This document shows, piece by piece, positions 1-13,300 of a stretch of 64,000 nt of DNA. Position 1 is the stretch's first letter. The number at the start of each line of letters is the position of its first letter. A program made the position numbers and the translations under genes. Location of the stretch: NCBI RefSeq assembly GCF_026914265.1, contig NC_069132.1:30126932-30190931 (forward strand), written 5' to 3'. Below the pieces are notes generated by a model. It was not told the DNA's origin. It did no database searches and worked only from the letters and a program-made list of their open reading frames with translations. Source of the stretch: Mya arenaria (lineage: Eukaryota; Mollusca; Bivalvia; Myida; Myidae).

Positions 1-176
1 TGAAATGTGGACCATGTGTACTGTTTTGTTAACACATATTTAATTTGTACTTTGATGACCTTGTTTGTGACCTTGACCTACTTTACAAATTTTGTTTTTT
101 ACTTGGATGACCTTGACTTGGAACATATTAAAATAGTTCATGCAACTAATCTGCTTACAACACTTTCTGTCCTCAG

Positions 177-1319
177 ATGTTGAATGCACGTTTTCAGCTA
201 ACCCAAACACAAAATGTGAACTATATGCATGTTGCTTTTCATTGGTATGTTTTTCGTACTTCTAACATTAGATTAAATTTAAGTTGTTTTAAGTTCAGAT
301 ATTTGGGCATTTTGAGTTTCAGTGATTCAAATTTTCTTCTGATTGAATTTGATACTAATTAAATTATTGTCATAAAAAGTAACTCAAATATGTAACTGGA
401 CTTTTGTATGGGTTTCATGTCAATTTTATATAAAGCCAGTGACCAGGCTATTACAAATTATCATTTATGGAAGAGTGACAAATGGTCAGTTTGAGTGACA
501 TTTTAATCCATAAGTTAACAATGGTTGACACCAATTACTTTCTTATCCTTTGCCATATTTTATTCCTTGCACTACCCCTTCTTATTCATTCCTATGCTAA
601 ATTCCAAAAGCTTGATATAACTCAATACACATTATACACTTTATTTAAAATTTAAAAACAGTTATGAAGAATTTTACATATCAAGTAAATGTGATTCTTG
701 GATAAAGATATTCCTGGTATGCACTTGTATTGATATGTTACTAAAATAACTTGAATTATGAATTGCTTATGTTTTAATTGTTTTTATGAATTATTGTATG
801 AAATGTATTGCTGAATACATTGTTAATTACTGATATAATCATGTATTATTGTTATCCCTTGCAAAAAGGCAAAAGGGATATAGTAATGGTAGGCATGTGT
901 ATGTGTGCATCTGGGCAATCAATGTAACATTCGTACCCAACCCTGATCGTACCAAAATTAGATTTGCCTTCTGCACTTAATGAAACTTAAAAGGACCTGT
1001 ATGTATGACATTATGATTGTTTCAAATGTTTAACTCAGGATGCCAAGCGGTCCTTATTTTTCCTAATTCTTCCTCATCATCATGTTCATTTGAGTCCATC
1101 ACTTTGCAACCGCATTGCATGTTTTGGTTGGAATTTTTCACCAACACTAGGTCTTGCATCTATGCCATCTACTTTGCCGTCTGGTAAGGAATATCAATTC
1201 ATTAAAGTTGCTTGTTTAACTGTTTAAATGCCTATGTCAGTAACCTTAAATTGTTGTCTTCAGATTTCCTGCTTTACAAGTTTGAACTGATGGTGTGTCA
1301 ACATAGCCGGATAATATAA
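177..1319 (+). CDS. Unidentified spliced gene, three candidate exons (177-244, 1039-1183, 1264-1319)
   Basis: Three stretches have consensus splice sites and one compatible reading frame. Exon 177-244 follows a pyrimidine-rich acceptor (TGTCCTCAG) and ends at a GTATGT donor; read from its third base it gives VECTFSANPNTKCELYACCF and ends in phase 0. Exon 1039-1183 (donor GTAAGG) opens in phase 0 with DAKRSLFFLILPHHHVHLSP and later RIACFGWNFSPTLG, ending in phase 1. Exon 1264-1319 (acceptor TGTCTTCAG) continues in phase as DFLLYKFELMVCQHSRII and a stop at 1317-1319. I do not recognise the protein. The exon at 16517 also begins in phase 1 and would continue the 1183 donor in frame (DFELLTEDE...), so exon 1264-1319 could be an alternative last exon of the gene that decays downstream. 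The 5' end lies outside the window. Exon calls rest on reading-frame and splice consensus only. Confidence 0.4.
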
Positions 1320-1444
1320 TCTCCTTCATGACATCGGCGCTACCCCTGACAAATCATCGCAGACACAACTCTATGATGTCATCATTGTCTCCTAGTCCAC
1401 CTCTACAGACAACCAACACTCATTGAGAGCTAAGTTTAATTAGC

Positions 1445-2413
1445 GTAATTGCCCTTTGTTATTTTCATGTTTAAAGTTTTGCCTGGGGCATATCTTGTAG
1501 ATAATAAGAGTTATCAACTTGAAACTTCATATAAAGATAGCTCTCATGGAAAGCAAGTGCAGTGCACAATTACAGTAACTCTTGCTTCCATAGTTTTAGA
1601 GTAATTGCCCTTTGTTAATTTTCATGCTTAAAGTTTTGTCCGGGGCATATCTTGTAAAATATAAGAGTTATCAACTTGAAACTTCATAGCTAGATAGATC
1701 TCATTAAGGGCCAGTGCAATGCACAAGAACCGTAACTCTTGCTTTCACATATTTGGAGTTATTGCCCGTTGTTGATGTCCGTATCCTGTTTTTACTTGTC
1801 CGGGGCATATATCTTAAACTATTTGTGGTATCAAATTTCATATGTAGATAGACCTCATTGAGGGCAAGTGCAATGCACAAGATCTGTTACTCTTGCTTCC
1901 TTATTTTTAGAGTCTTGCCCTTTGTTAATTTTCATGCTTAATGTTTTGTCGGGGCATATCTTGTAGAATATAAGAGTTATCAACTTGAAACTTCATATGT
2001 AGATAGATCTCATGGGGGGCAAGTGTAGTGCACAATAACAGTAACTCTTGCTTTCTTAGTTTTAGAGTAATTGCACTTTTGTTAATTTTCATGCTTAAAA
2101 ATTTGTCCGGGGCATATCTTCAAGAATATATGAGATATATGAAACTTCATAGCTAGACAGATCTCATTGAGAGCAAGTGCAGTGCACAATAACTGTAACT
2201 ATTGCATCTATATGTTAAGAGTTATTGCACTTTGTTATATATATATATCGTACACTATAATAGGTATCAACCTGAAACTTAATAGGTAGATAGATATCAT
2301 CTTGTGCAGTGCGCAAGAACTGTAACTCTTGCTTCCATGTTTTTAGAGATATTGCCCTTAGTTAATTTTTCGTTGATAATTTTTGTCCGGAGCATATCTC
2401 GAAAACTATAAGA
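1445..2413. repeat. ~155-bp tandem repeat (left part)
   Basis: About six diverged units of roughly 150-160 bp share the phrases TTTGTCCGGGGCATATCTTG, TAAGAGTTATCAACTTGAAA and GCAAGTGCAGTGCACAA. The phrase CCGGGGCATATC recurs near 1483, 1641, 1801, 1950 and 2108, with a degenerate unit near 2255 and another near 2388. The array resumes at 3155 after the hAT insertion. No coding potential seen. The wording resembles widely dispersed molluscan repeats. Confidence 0.8.
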
Positions 2414-3154
2414 CAGTGTTTTTTTTCACTTTTAGGGGAATGGGGCCAGGGCCCGTCAGGAGGGGAAAATCGCGTCGTAAAAGGGCAAAAAGGGGAAAAT
2501 GTATAAATGCAAAAATCATTAAAGCTTTGCCTTCCTCTTTAATAAATTGATCATATGCACATACATAACAAGATCAAAGTGAAAGTGAAAGCAATCTACA
2601 AAGCAATATCTCTTTGTTTCATATTGTAAAGGTTGATTATGTTGTCAATGTCCCCTGCTGACAGTTCTTTTGGCACTCTCATACATATTCTTATAAGACT
2701 GTCAAGTGCTACAAACGCTGGTGCTGCTGCTAGCAGGCGCAATAGACATACAAGATTGTTTAAATAAAACATCTATCTTCTTCGAGCCGGCAGCAGCCTT
2801 TTTGTCAATCTTTTTGGTGTAAAATTTCGCGTTGTGCGACATTTTGATTTTGAAGATTGACGGGACGCTTGTTTTTTCGTATAATCGTAATATAATTAAT
2901 TTTCCGAGCGCTTGAACGATACCGATCAATCAAGGGAGACTAGCACGTATGATCACTACGTGTAAAATGCGGCGCCAAACTACGTTTACCGTATTGAAAA
3001 GTGCCGTAATTACGATCGGCAAAGTTATTTTAGAGGACGATTTTGACATCGTCGGGAGGGGAATTTTTTACTGAAATAGGGGAAAAATATATACTTTTTG
3101 GAGAGGGGAATGGGGCCGAATTTCGGCCCCAAATCAGGCCTAAAAAAAACACTG
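2414..3154 (-). mobile_element. hAT-like DNA transposon, internally deleted (741 bp)
   Basis: The element begins CAGTGTTTTTTTT and ends with its inverse AAAAAAAACACTG, and is flanked on both sides by TAAGA (2409-2413 and 3155-3159). Removing it restores a continuous unit of the surrounding tandem repeat, which proves insertion. On the minus strand it keeps two transposase ends: an N-terminal piece (within 2740-2851, reading MSHNAKFYTKKIDKKAAAG then KKIDVLFKQ) and, in another frame, a C-terminal piece ending at 2596 (AFVALDSLIRICMRVPKE...IINLYNMKQRDIAL), which resembles the hAT C-terminal dimerisation segment. The transposase core is absent, so the copy is non-autonomous. A CAGTG terminus suits the hAT superfamily; the 5-bp duplication differs from the usual 8 bp and may indicate a 5-bp-duplicating hAT lineage. 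Confidence 0.8.
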
Positions 3155-3290
3155 TAAGAGTTATCAACTTGGAACTTTATAGGTATATAGATCTTATTAA
3201 GGGGGAGTGCAGTGTACAAACACTGTATCTCTTGCTTCCATATTAGAGTAATTGCAATTTGTTAATTTTCATGTTTAACTTCACCTTGCA
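3155..3290. repeat. ~155-bp tandem repeat (right part after hAT)
   Basis: Continues the interrupted unit: TAAGAGTTATCAACTTGGAA, a diverged GAGTGCAGTGTACAAACACT, then TAGAGTAATTGCAATTTGTT. The array fades after about 3290. Confidence 0.75.
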
Positions 3291-4029
3291 TGTTTTTGTT
3301 ATAATTTCCCTTTGATTAATATCATTTGGGCGTTTTTTGTCTGCGGCTTTAGGGTTCTGCTCATTTTTGCTTATATAACCAATTGCTTGCTCCGGGGTAA
3401 ACATTGTTACCTTCATTTTAAATGCCACCTACACTTGAAAGTTAAATGGCAACATCATTGTCTATAAATGAATAAAATGCCGATCTAACAGCTATAATGT
3501 GGACAGTAAAAAAAAATCAGGTATTCTAGTTAGGGTCAGCACTGCAAATTGGAAGAACATTGTTAAAACAGTGCTTTGGAAATTCTGGAGGATAAGGTGT
3601 ACAATGACCATTATGAGATGGATTTAATAAGCATTGTGCCCAAGTGATGTCTTTGCAAACAGTTATATTAATTAATATAAGCAATTTTCTTATGAGTATT
3701 GAATATAAGATTATAAGTGTACTACAATTGTTGCCCACTTTGAATGGAAAGATCATTGTTAAATGTTCCCTTCTTAACTACAGTAAGCCTATTAGCTCAG
3801 TTGATGTTACATGTACAATGATAAATCTGCAAATGATTATGCCTGCCAATTCCAAATGAAGTGTCAGTAGTGATAAATAATGTACATATCTATCCAAAAG
3901 TCCTTTGATCTTAATGGCAATTTGCTTTATTTAGCTTTTTGCTTTTCCAATCGGTTTGCCTTAGTGTGAAGTTAGGTATGGTACAGGTTTAAAACTTCCA
4001 TGTACAAATTACATAAGCATCAGTTGAGT
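3291..4029. other. Non-coding stretch, nothing recognised
   Basis: AT-rich sequence. The short open frames here overlap one another on both strands and show no motif, splice structure or repetition. Confidence 0.6.
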
Positions 4030-4335
4030 CTTTTGCTAGTATGTCTGTATGAACCCTGGTATAAGAAAACTTTGATTTGCTGTTTAGGTCACTGAAAATG
4101 GCGTTTTTAAACAAAAAATGGCCTTAATGCTTATCCTTGCCTGGTTGACGATGAAAAAAAAACACAAATCAATTGTAAACATTGCATAAAAAAATTGACA
4201 TCAGTACTATGGGCATCATCTGCACTAAAGTCTGACACATAGCTGAATAAAACACACGATAATTCTGTGTACCTGAACCACCAGTTATACTTTAAAACTG
4301 GGATGAAAATCCAATTGCGAGTATCAAAAAAGTTA
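4030..4335 (-). pseudogene. Coding-like segment flanking the satellite, left copy
   Basis: This segment is a diverged relative of 15195-15395. On the minus strand 4195-4320 reads NWWFRYTELSCVLFSYVSDF, against NWWNRFTDLSYVFLDFVSDL in the right copy. Many differences are conservative (Y/F, E/D), which suggests shared protein ancestry. A second shared piece (4030-4066; YQGSYRHTSKR against NQGSYSHASKK) also reads in a related frame. No protein family is recognised; it may be a relict exon or part of a larger repeat unit that carries the satellite. Confidence 0.4.
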
Positions 4336-4366
4336 AATTCAAACCCTGTATACATACAATTTTCAA

Positions 4367-7300
4367 ATGATTCACCAATGCACATTAGTGCTTATGTAAA
4401 AACAACACATGGTTCTAAACTATGAGCATTTTGCATATATATATAATGTCACTGTTAATGAGATTAACAGATGTGTTAGTCGTAGCTACAGTGAAATTAT
4501 GTGTAGAATGACTGAGACTTTCACGAGTCGTATATGCATATTTTGTAAAATATTATCTTTGATATGATTATCCAAACAATAATCGAATGATTCACCAATG
4601 CACATTTGTGCTTATGTAAAAACAACACATGGTTTTAAACTTTGAGCTGATTTTGCATATAATGTCACTGTTAATGAGATTAACAGATGTGTTAGTCGTA
4701 GCTACGGTGACATTATGTGTAGAATGACTGAGACTTTCACAGTCCCATATGCATATTTTGTAAAATATTATCTTTGATATGATTATCCAAACAATATTCA
4801 AATGATTCACCAATGCACATTAGTGCTTATGTAAAAACAACACATGCTTTTAAACTTTGAGCTGATTTTGCATATAATGTCACTGTTAATGAGATTAACA
4901 GATGTGTTAGTTGTAGCTACGGTGACATTATGTGTAGAATGACTGTGACTTTCATGTGGCCCTTACGCATATTTTGTAAATATTATCTTTGATATGATTA
5001 TCCAAACAATAATCGAATGATTCACCAATGCACATTTGTGCTTATGTAAAAACGACACATGGTTTTAAACTTTGAGCTGATTTTGCATATAATGTCATTG
5101 TTAATGAGATTAACAGATGTGTTAGTCGTAGCTATGGTGACATTATGTGTAGAATGACTGAGACTTTCAAGAGTCCTATACGCGTATTTTGTAAATATTA
5201 TCTTTGATATGATTATCCAAACAAATATTCAAATGATTCACCAATGCACATTTGTGCTTCTGTAAAAACAACACATGGTTTTAAACTTTGAGCTGATTTT
5301 GCATATAATGTCACTGTTAATGAGATTAACAGATGTGTTAGTCGTAGCTACGGTGACATTATGTGTAGAATGACTGAAACTTTCACGAGTCCCATACGCA
5401 TATTTTGTAAAATATTATCTTTGATATGATTATCCAAACAATATTCAAATGATTCACCAATGCACATTTGTGCTTATGTAAATACAACACATGGTTTTAA
5501 ACTTTGAGCTGATTTTGCATATAATGTCACTGTTAATGAGATTAACAGATGTGTTAGTCGTAGCTACGGTGACATTATGTGTAGAATGATTTTGACTTTC
5601 AAGAGTCCTATACGCATATTTTTTAAATATTATCTTTGATATGATTATCCAAACAATATTCAAATGATTCACCAATGCACATTAGTACTTATGTAAAAAT
5701 AGCACATGGTTTAAAACTATAAGCATTTTGCATATAATGTCACTGTTAATGAGATTAACAGATGTGTTAGTTGTAGCTACGGTGACATTATGTGTAGAAT
5801 GACTGAGACTTTCAAGAGTCCTATACGCATATTTTGTAAATATTATCTTTGATATGATTATCCAAACAATAATTGAATGATTCACCAATGCACATTTGTG
5901 CATATGTAAAAACAACACATGGTTTTAAACTTTGAGCATTTTGCATATAATGTCATTGTTAATGAGATTAACAGATGTGTTAGTCGTAGCTACGGTGACA
6001 TTATGTGTAGAATGACTGAGACTTTCACGAGTCCTATACGCATATTTTGTAAATATTATCTTTGATATGATTATCCAAACAATATTCAAATGATTCACCA
6101 ATGCACATTAGTGCTTATGTAAAAACAACACATGGTTTTAAACTTTGAGCTGATTTTGCATATAATGTCACTGTTAATGAGATTAACAGATGTGTTAGTC
6201 GTAGCTACGGTGACATTATGTGTAGAATTACTGTGACTTTCATGTGGCCCTTACGCATATTTTTTAAATATTATCTTTGATATGATTATCCAAACAATAA
6301 TTGAATGATTCACCAATGCACATTTGTGCTTATGTAAAAACAACACATGGTTTTAAACTTTGAGCTGATTTTGCATATAATGTCACTGTTAATGAGATTA
6401 ACAGATGTGTTAGTCGTAGCTACGGTGACATTATGTGTAGAATGACTGAGACTTTCAAGAGTCCTATACGCATATTTTGTAAATATTATCTTTGATATGA
6501 TTATCCAAACAATATCCAAATGATTCACCAATGCACATTAGTGCTTATGTAAAAACAACACATGGTTTTAAACTTTGAGCATTTTGCATATAATGTCACT
6601 GTTAATGAGATTAACAGATGTGTTAGTCGTAGCTATGGTGACATTATGTGTAGAATGATTTTGACTTTCAAGAGTCCTATACGCATATTTTGTAAAATAT
6701 TATCTTTGATATGATTATCCAAACAATATTCAAATGATTCACCAATGCACATTAGTGCTTATGTAAAAACAACACATGGTTTTAAACTTTGAGCTGATTT
6801 TGCATATAATGTCACTGTTAATGAGATTAACAGATGTGTTAGTTGTAGCTACGGTGACATTATGTGTAGAATGACTGAGACTTTCAAGAGTCCTATACGC
6901 ATATTTTGTAAATATTATCTTTGATATGATTATCCAAACAATAAACGAATGATTCACCAATGCACATTTGTGCATATGTAAAAACGACACATGGTTTTAA
7001 ACTTTGAGCTGATTTTGCATATAATGTCACTGTTAATGAGATTAACAGATGTGTTAGTCGTAGCTACGGTGACATTATGTGTAGAATGACTGAGACTTTC
7101 AAGAGTCCTATAGGCGTATTTTGTAAATATTATCTTTGATATGATTATCCAAACAATATTCAAATGATTCACCAATGCACATTAGTACTTATGTAAAAAT
7201 AACACATGGTTTAAAGCTATAATCATTTTGCATATAATGTCACTGTTAATGAGATTAACAGATGTGCTAGTTGTAGATACAGTGACATTATGTGTAGAAT

Positions 7301-10300
7301 GACTGAAACTTTCACGAGTCCCATACGCATATTTTGTAAAATATTATCTTTGATATGATTATCCAAACAATATTCAAATGATTCACCAATGCACATTAGT
7401 GCTTATGTAAAAACAACACATGCTTTTAAACTTTGAGCTGATTTTGCATATAATGTCACTGTTAATGAGATTAACAGATATGTTAGTTGTAGCTACGGTG
7501 ACATTATGTGTAGAATGACTGAGACTTTCAAGAGTCCTATACGCATATTTTGTAAATATTATCTTTGATATGATTATCCAAACAATAAACGAATGATTCA
7601 CCAATGCACATTTGTGCATATGTAAAAACGACACATGGTTTTAAACTTTGAGCTGATTTTGCATATAATGTCACTGTTAATGAGATTAACAGATGTGTTA
7701 GTCGTAGCTACGGTGACATTATGTGTAGAATGACTGAGACTTTCAAGAGTCCTATAGGCGTATTTTGTAAATATTATCTTTGCTATGATTATCCAAACAA
7801 TATTCAAATGATTCACCAATGCACATTAGTACTTATGTAAAAATAACACATGGTTTAAAGCTATAATCATTTTGCATATAATGTCACTGTTAATGAGATT
7901 AACAGATGTGCTAGTTGTAGCTACAGTGACATTATGTGTAGAATGACTGAAACTTTCACGAGTCCCATACGCATATTTTGTAAAATATTATCTTTGATAT
8001 GATTATCCAAACAATATTCAAATGATTCACCAATGCACATTTGTGCTTATGTAAATACAACACATGGTTTTAAACTTTGAGCTGATTTTGCATATAATGT
8101 CACTGTTAATGAGATTAACAGATGTGTTAGTCGTAGCTACGGTGACATTATGTGTAGAATGATTTTGACTTTCAAGAGTCCTATACGCATATTTTGTAAA
8201 TATTATCTTTGATATGATTATCCAAACAATAATCAAATGATTCACCAATGCACATTTGTACTTATGTAAAAATAACACATGGTTTAAAACTATAAGCATT
8301 TTGCATAAAATGTCACTGTTAATGAGATTAACAGATGTGTTAGTTGTAGCTACGGTGACATTATGTGTAGAATGACTGAGACTTTCACGAGTCCCATACG
8401 CATATTTTGTAAAATATTATCTTCGATATGATTATCCAAACAATATTCAAATGATTCACCAATGCACATTAGTGCATATGTAAAAACAACACATGGTTTT
8501 AAACTTTGAGCTGATTTTGCATATAATATCACTGTTAATGAGATTAACAGATGTGTTAGTCGTAGCTACGGTGACATTATGTGTAGAATGATTTTGACTT
8601 TCAAGAGTCCTATACGCATATTTTGTAAATATTACCTTTGATATGATTACCCAAACAATATTCAAATGATTCACCAATGCACATTAGTACTTATGTAAAA
8701 ATAACACATGGTTGAAAACTAAGTGCATTTTGCATATAATGTCATTGTTAATGAGATTAACAGACGTGTTAGTCATAGCTACGGTGACATTATGTGTAGA
8801 ATGACTGAGACTTTCACGAGTCCCATACGCATATTTTGTAAAATATTATCTTTGATATGATTATCCAAACAATATTCGAATGATTCACCAATGCACATTA
8901 GTGCTTATGTAAAAACAACACATGGTTTTAAACTTTGAGCTGATTTTGCATATAATGTCACTGTTAATGAGATTAACAGATGTGTTAGTCGTAGCTACGG
9001 TGACATTATGTGTAGAATGACTGAGACTTTCACGAGTCCCATATGCATATTTTGTAAAATATTATCTTTGATATGACTATCCAAACAATATTCAAATGAT
9101 TCACCAATGCACATTAGTGCTTATGTAAAAACAACACATGGTTTTAAACTTTGAGCTGATTTTGCATATAATGTCACTGTTAATGAGATTAACAGATGTG
9201 TTAGTCGTAGCTACGGTGACATTATGTGTAGAATGACTGAGACTTTCACGAGTCCTATACGCATATTTTGTAAAATATTATCTTTGATATGATTATCCAA
9301 ACAATATTCAAATGATTCACCAATGCACATTAGTGCTTATGTAAAAACAACACATGGTTTTAAACTTTGAGCTGATTTTGCATATAATGTCACTGTTAAT
9401 GAGATTAACAGATGTGTTAGTCGTAGCTACGGTGACATTATGTGTAGAATGACTGAGACTTTTACGAGTCCTATATGCTATTTTGTAAAATATTATCTTT
9501 GATATGACTATCCAAACAATATTCAAATGATTCACCAATGCACATTAGTGCTTATGTAAAAACAACACATGGTTTTAAACTTTGAGCTGATTTTGCATAT
9601 AATGTCACTGTTAATGAGATTAACAGATGTGTAAGTCGTAGCTATGGTGACATTATGTGTAGAATGAATGTGACTTTCATGTGGCCCTTACTCATATTTT
9701 TTAAATATTATCTTTGATATGATTATCCAAACAATAATTGAATGATTCGATCACCAATGCACATTTGTGCTTATGTAAAAACAACACATGGTTTTAAACT
9801 TTGAGCTGATTTTGCATATAATGTCACTGTTAATGAGATTAACAGATGTGTTAGTCGTAGCTACGGTGTCATTATGTGTAGAATGACTGAGACTTTCAAG
9901 AGTCCTATACGCATATTTTGTAAATATTATCTTTGATATGATTATCCAAACAATATTCAAATGATTCACCAATGCACATTAGTGCTTATGTAAAAACAAC
10001 ACATGGTTTTAAACTTTGAGCTGATTTTGCATATAATGTCACTGTTAATGAGATTAACAGATGTGTTAGTCGTAGCTACGGTGACATTATGTGTAGAATG
10101 ATTTTGACTTTCAAGAGTCCTATACGCATATTTTGTAAAATATTATCTTTGATATGATTATCCAAACAATATTCAAATGATTCACCAATGCACATTAGTG
10201 CTTATGTAAAAACAACACATGCTTTTAAACTTTGAGCTGATTTTGCATATAATGTCACTGTTAATGAGATTAACAGATGTGTTAGTTGTAGCTACGGTGA

Positions 10301-13300
10301 CATTATGTGTAAAATTACTGACTTTCATGTGGCCCTTAAGCATATTTTGTAAATATTATCTTTGATATGATTATCCAAACAATAATCGAATGATTCACCA
10401 ATGCACATTTGTGCTTATGTAAAAACAACACATGGTTTGAAACTTTGAGCTGATTTTGCATATAATGTCACTGTTAATGAGATTAACAGGTGTGTTAGTC
10501 GTAGCTACGGTGACATTATGTGTAGAATGACTGAGACTTTCACGAGTCCTATACGCATTTTTTGTAAAATATTATCTTTGATATGATTATCCAAACAATA
10601 TTCAAATGATTCACCAATGGACATTTGTGCTTATGTAAAAACAACACATGGTTTTAAACTTTGAGCTGATTTTGCATATAATGTCACTGTTAATGAGATT
10701 AACAGATGTGTTAGTCGTAGCTATGGTGACATTATGTGTAGAATGACTGAGACTTTCACGAGTCCTATACGCATATTTTGTAAAATATTATCTTTGATAT
10801 GACTATCCAAACAATAATCAAATGATTCACCAATGCACATTAGTGCTTATGTAAAAACAACACATGGTTTTAAACTTTGAGCTGATTTTGCATATAATGT
10901 CACTGTTAATGAGATTAACAGATATGTTAGTTGTAGCTACGGTGACATTATGTGTAGAATGACTGTGACTTTCATGTGGCCCTTACGCATATTTTTTAAA
11001 TATTATCTTTGATATGATTATCCAAACAATAATTGAATGATTCACCAATGCACATTTGTGCTTATGTAAAAACAACACATGGTTTTAAACTTTGAGCTGA
11101 TTTTGCATATAATGTCACTGTTAATGAGATTAACAGATGTGTTAGTCGTAGCTACGGTGACATTATGTGTAGAATGACTGAGACTTTCAAGAGTCCTATA
11201 CGCATATTTTGTAAATATTATCTTTGATATGATTATCCAAACAATAATTGAATGATTCGATCACCAATGCACATTTGTGCATATGTAAAAACAACACATG
11301 GTTTTAAACTTTGAGCTGATTTTGCATATAATGTCACTGTTAATGAGATTAACAGATGTGTTAGTCGTAGCTACGGTGACATTATGTGTAGAATGACTGA
11401 GACTTTCACGAGTCCTATACGCATATTTTGTAAATATTATCTTTGATATGATTATCCAAACAATATTCAAATGATTCACCAATGCACATTAGTGCTTATG
11501 TAAAAACAACACATGGTTTTAAACTTTGAGCTGATTTTGCATATAATGTCACTGTTAATGAGATTAACAGATGTGTTAGTCATAGCTATGGTGACATTAT
11601 GTGTAGAATAACTGAGACTTTCAAGAGTCCTATACGCATATTTTGTAAAATATTATCTTTGATATGACTATCCAAACAATAATCAAATGATTCACCAATG
11701 CACATTAGTGCTTATGTAAAAACAACACATGGTTTTAAACTTTGAGCTGATTTTGCATATAATGTCACTGTTAATGAGATTAACAGATGTGTTAGTCGTA
11801 GCTATGGTGACATTATGTGTAGAATTACTGTGACTTTCATGTGGCCCTTACGCATATTTTTTAAATATTATCTTTGATATGATTATCCAAACAATAATTG
11901 AATGATTCACCAATGCACATTTGTGCTTATGTAAAAACAACACATGGTTTTAAACTTTGAGCTGATTTTGCATATAATGTCACTGTTAATGAGATTAACA
12001 GATGTGTTAGTCGTAGCTACGGTGACATTATGTGTAGAATGACTGAGACTTTCAAGAGTCCTATACGCATATTTTGTAAATATTATCTTTGATATGATTA
12101 TCCAAACAATATCCAAATGATTCATCAATGCACATTAGTGCTTATGTAAAAACAACACATGGTTTTAAACTTTGAGCTGATTTTGCATATAATGTCACTG
12201 TTAATGAGATTAACAGATGTTTTAGTCGTAGCTCCGGTGACATTATGTGTAGAATTACTGTGACTTTCATGTGGCCCTTACGCATATTTTTTAAATATTA
12301 TCTTTGATATGATTATCCAAACAATAATTGAATGATTCACCAATGCACATTTGTGCTTATGTAAAAACAACACATGGTTTTAAACTTTGAGCTGATTTTG
12401 CATATAATGTCACTGTTAATGAGATTAACAGATGTGTTAGTCGTAGCTACGGTGACATTATGTGTAGAATGACTGAGACTTTCAAGAGTCCTATACGCAT
12501 ATTTTGTAAATATTATCTTTGATATGATTATCCAAACAATAATTGAATGATTCGATCACCAATGCACATTTGTGCATATGTAAAAACAACACATGGTTTT
12601 AAACTTTGAGCTGATTTTGCATATAATGTCACTGTTAATGAGATTAACAGATGTGTTAGTCGTAGCTACGGTGACATTATGTGTAGAATGACTGAGACTT
12701 TCACGAGTCCTATACGCATATTTTGTAAATATTATCTTTGATATGATTATCCAAACAATATTCAAATGATTCACCAATGCACATTAGTGCTTATGTAAAA
12801 ACAACACATGGTTTTAAACTTTGAGCTGATTTTGCATATAATGTGACTGTTAATGAGATTAACAGATGTGTTAGTCGTAGCTATGGTGACATTATGTGTA
12901 GAATAACTGAGACTTTCAAGAGTCCTATACGCATATTTTGTAAAATATTATCTTTGATATGACTATCCAAACAATAATCAAATGATTCACCAATGCACAT
13001 TAGTGCTTATGTAAAAACAACACATGGTTTTAAACTTTGAGCTGATTTTGCATATAATGTCACTGTTAATGAGATTAACAGATATTTTAGTCGTAGCTCC
13101 GGTGACATTATGTGTAGAATTACTGTGACTTTCATGTGGCCCTTACGCATATTTTTTGAATATTATCTTTGATATGATTATCCAAACAATAATTGAATGA
13201 TTCACCAATGCACATTTGTGCTTATGTAAAAACAACACATGGTTTTAAACTTTGAGCTGATTTTGCATATAATGTCACTGTTAATGAGATTAACAGATGT

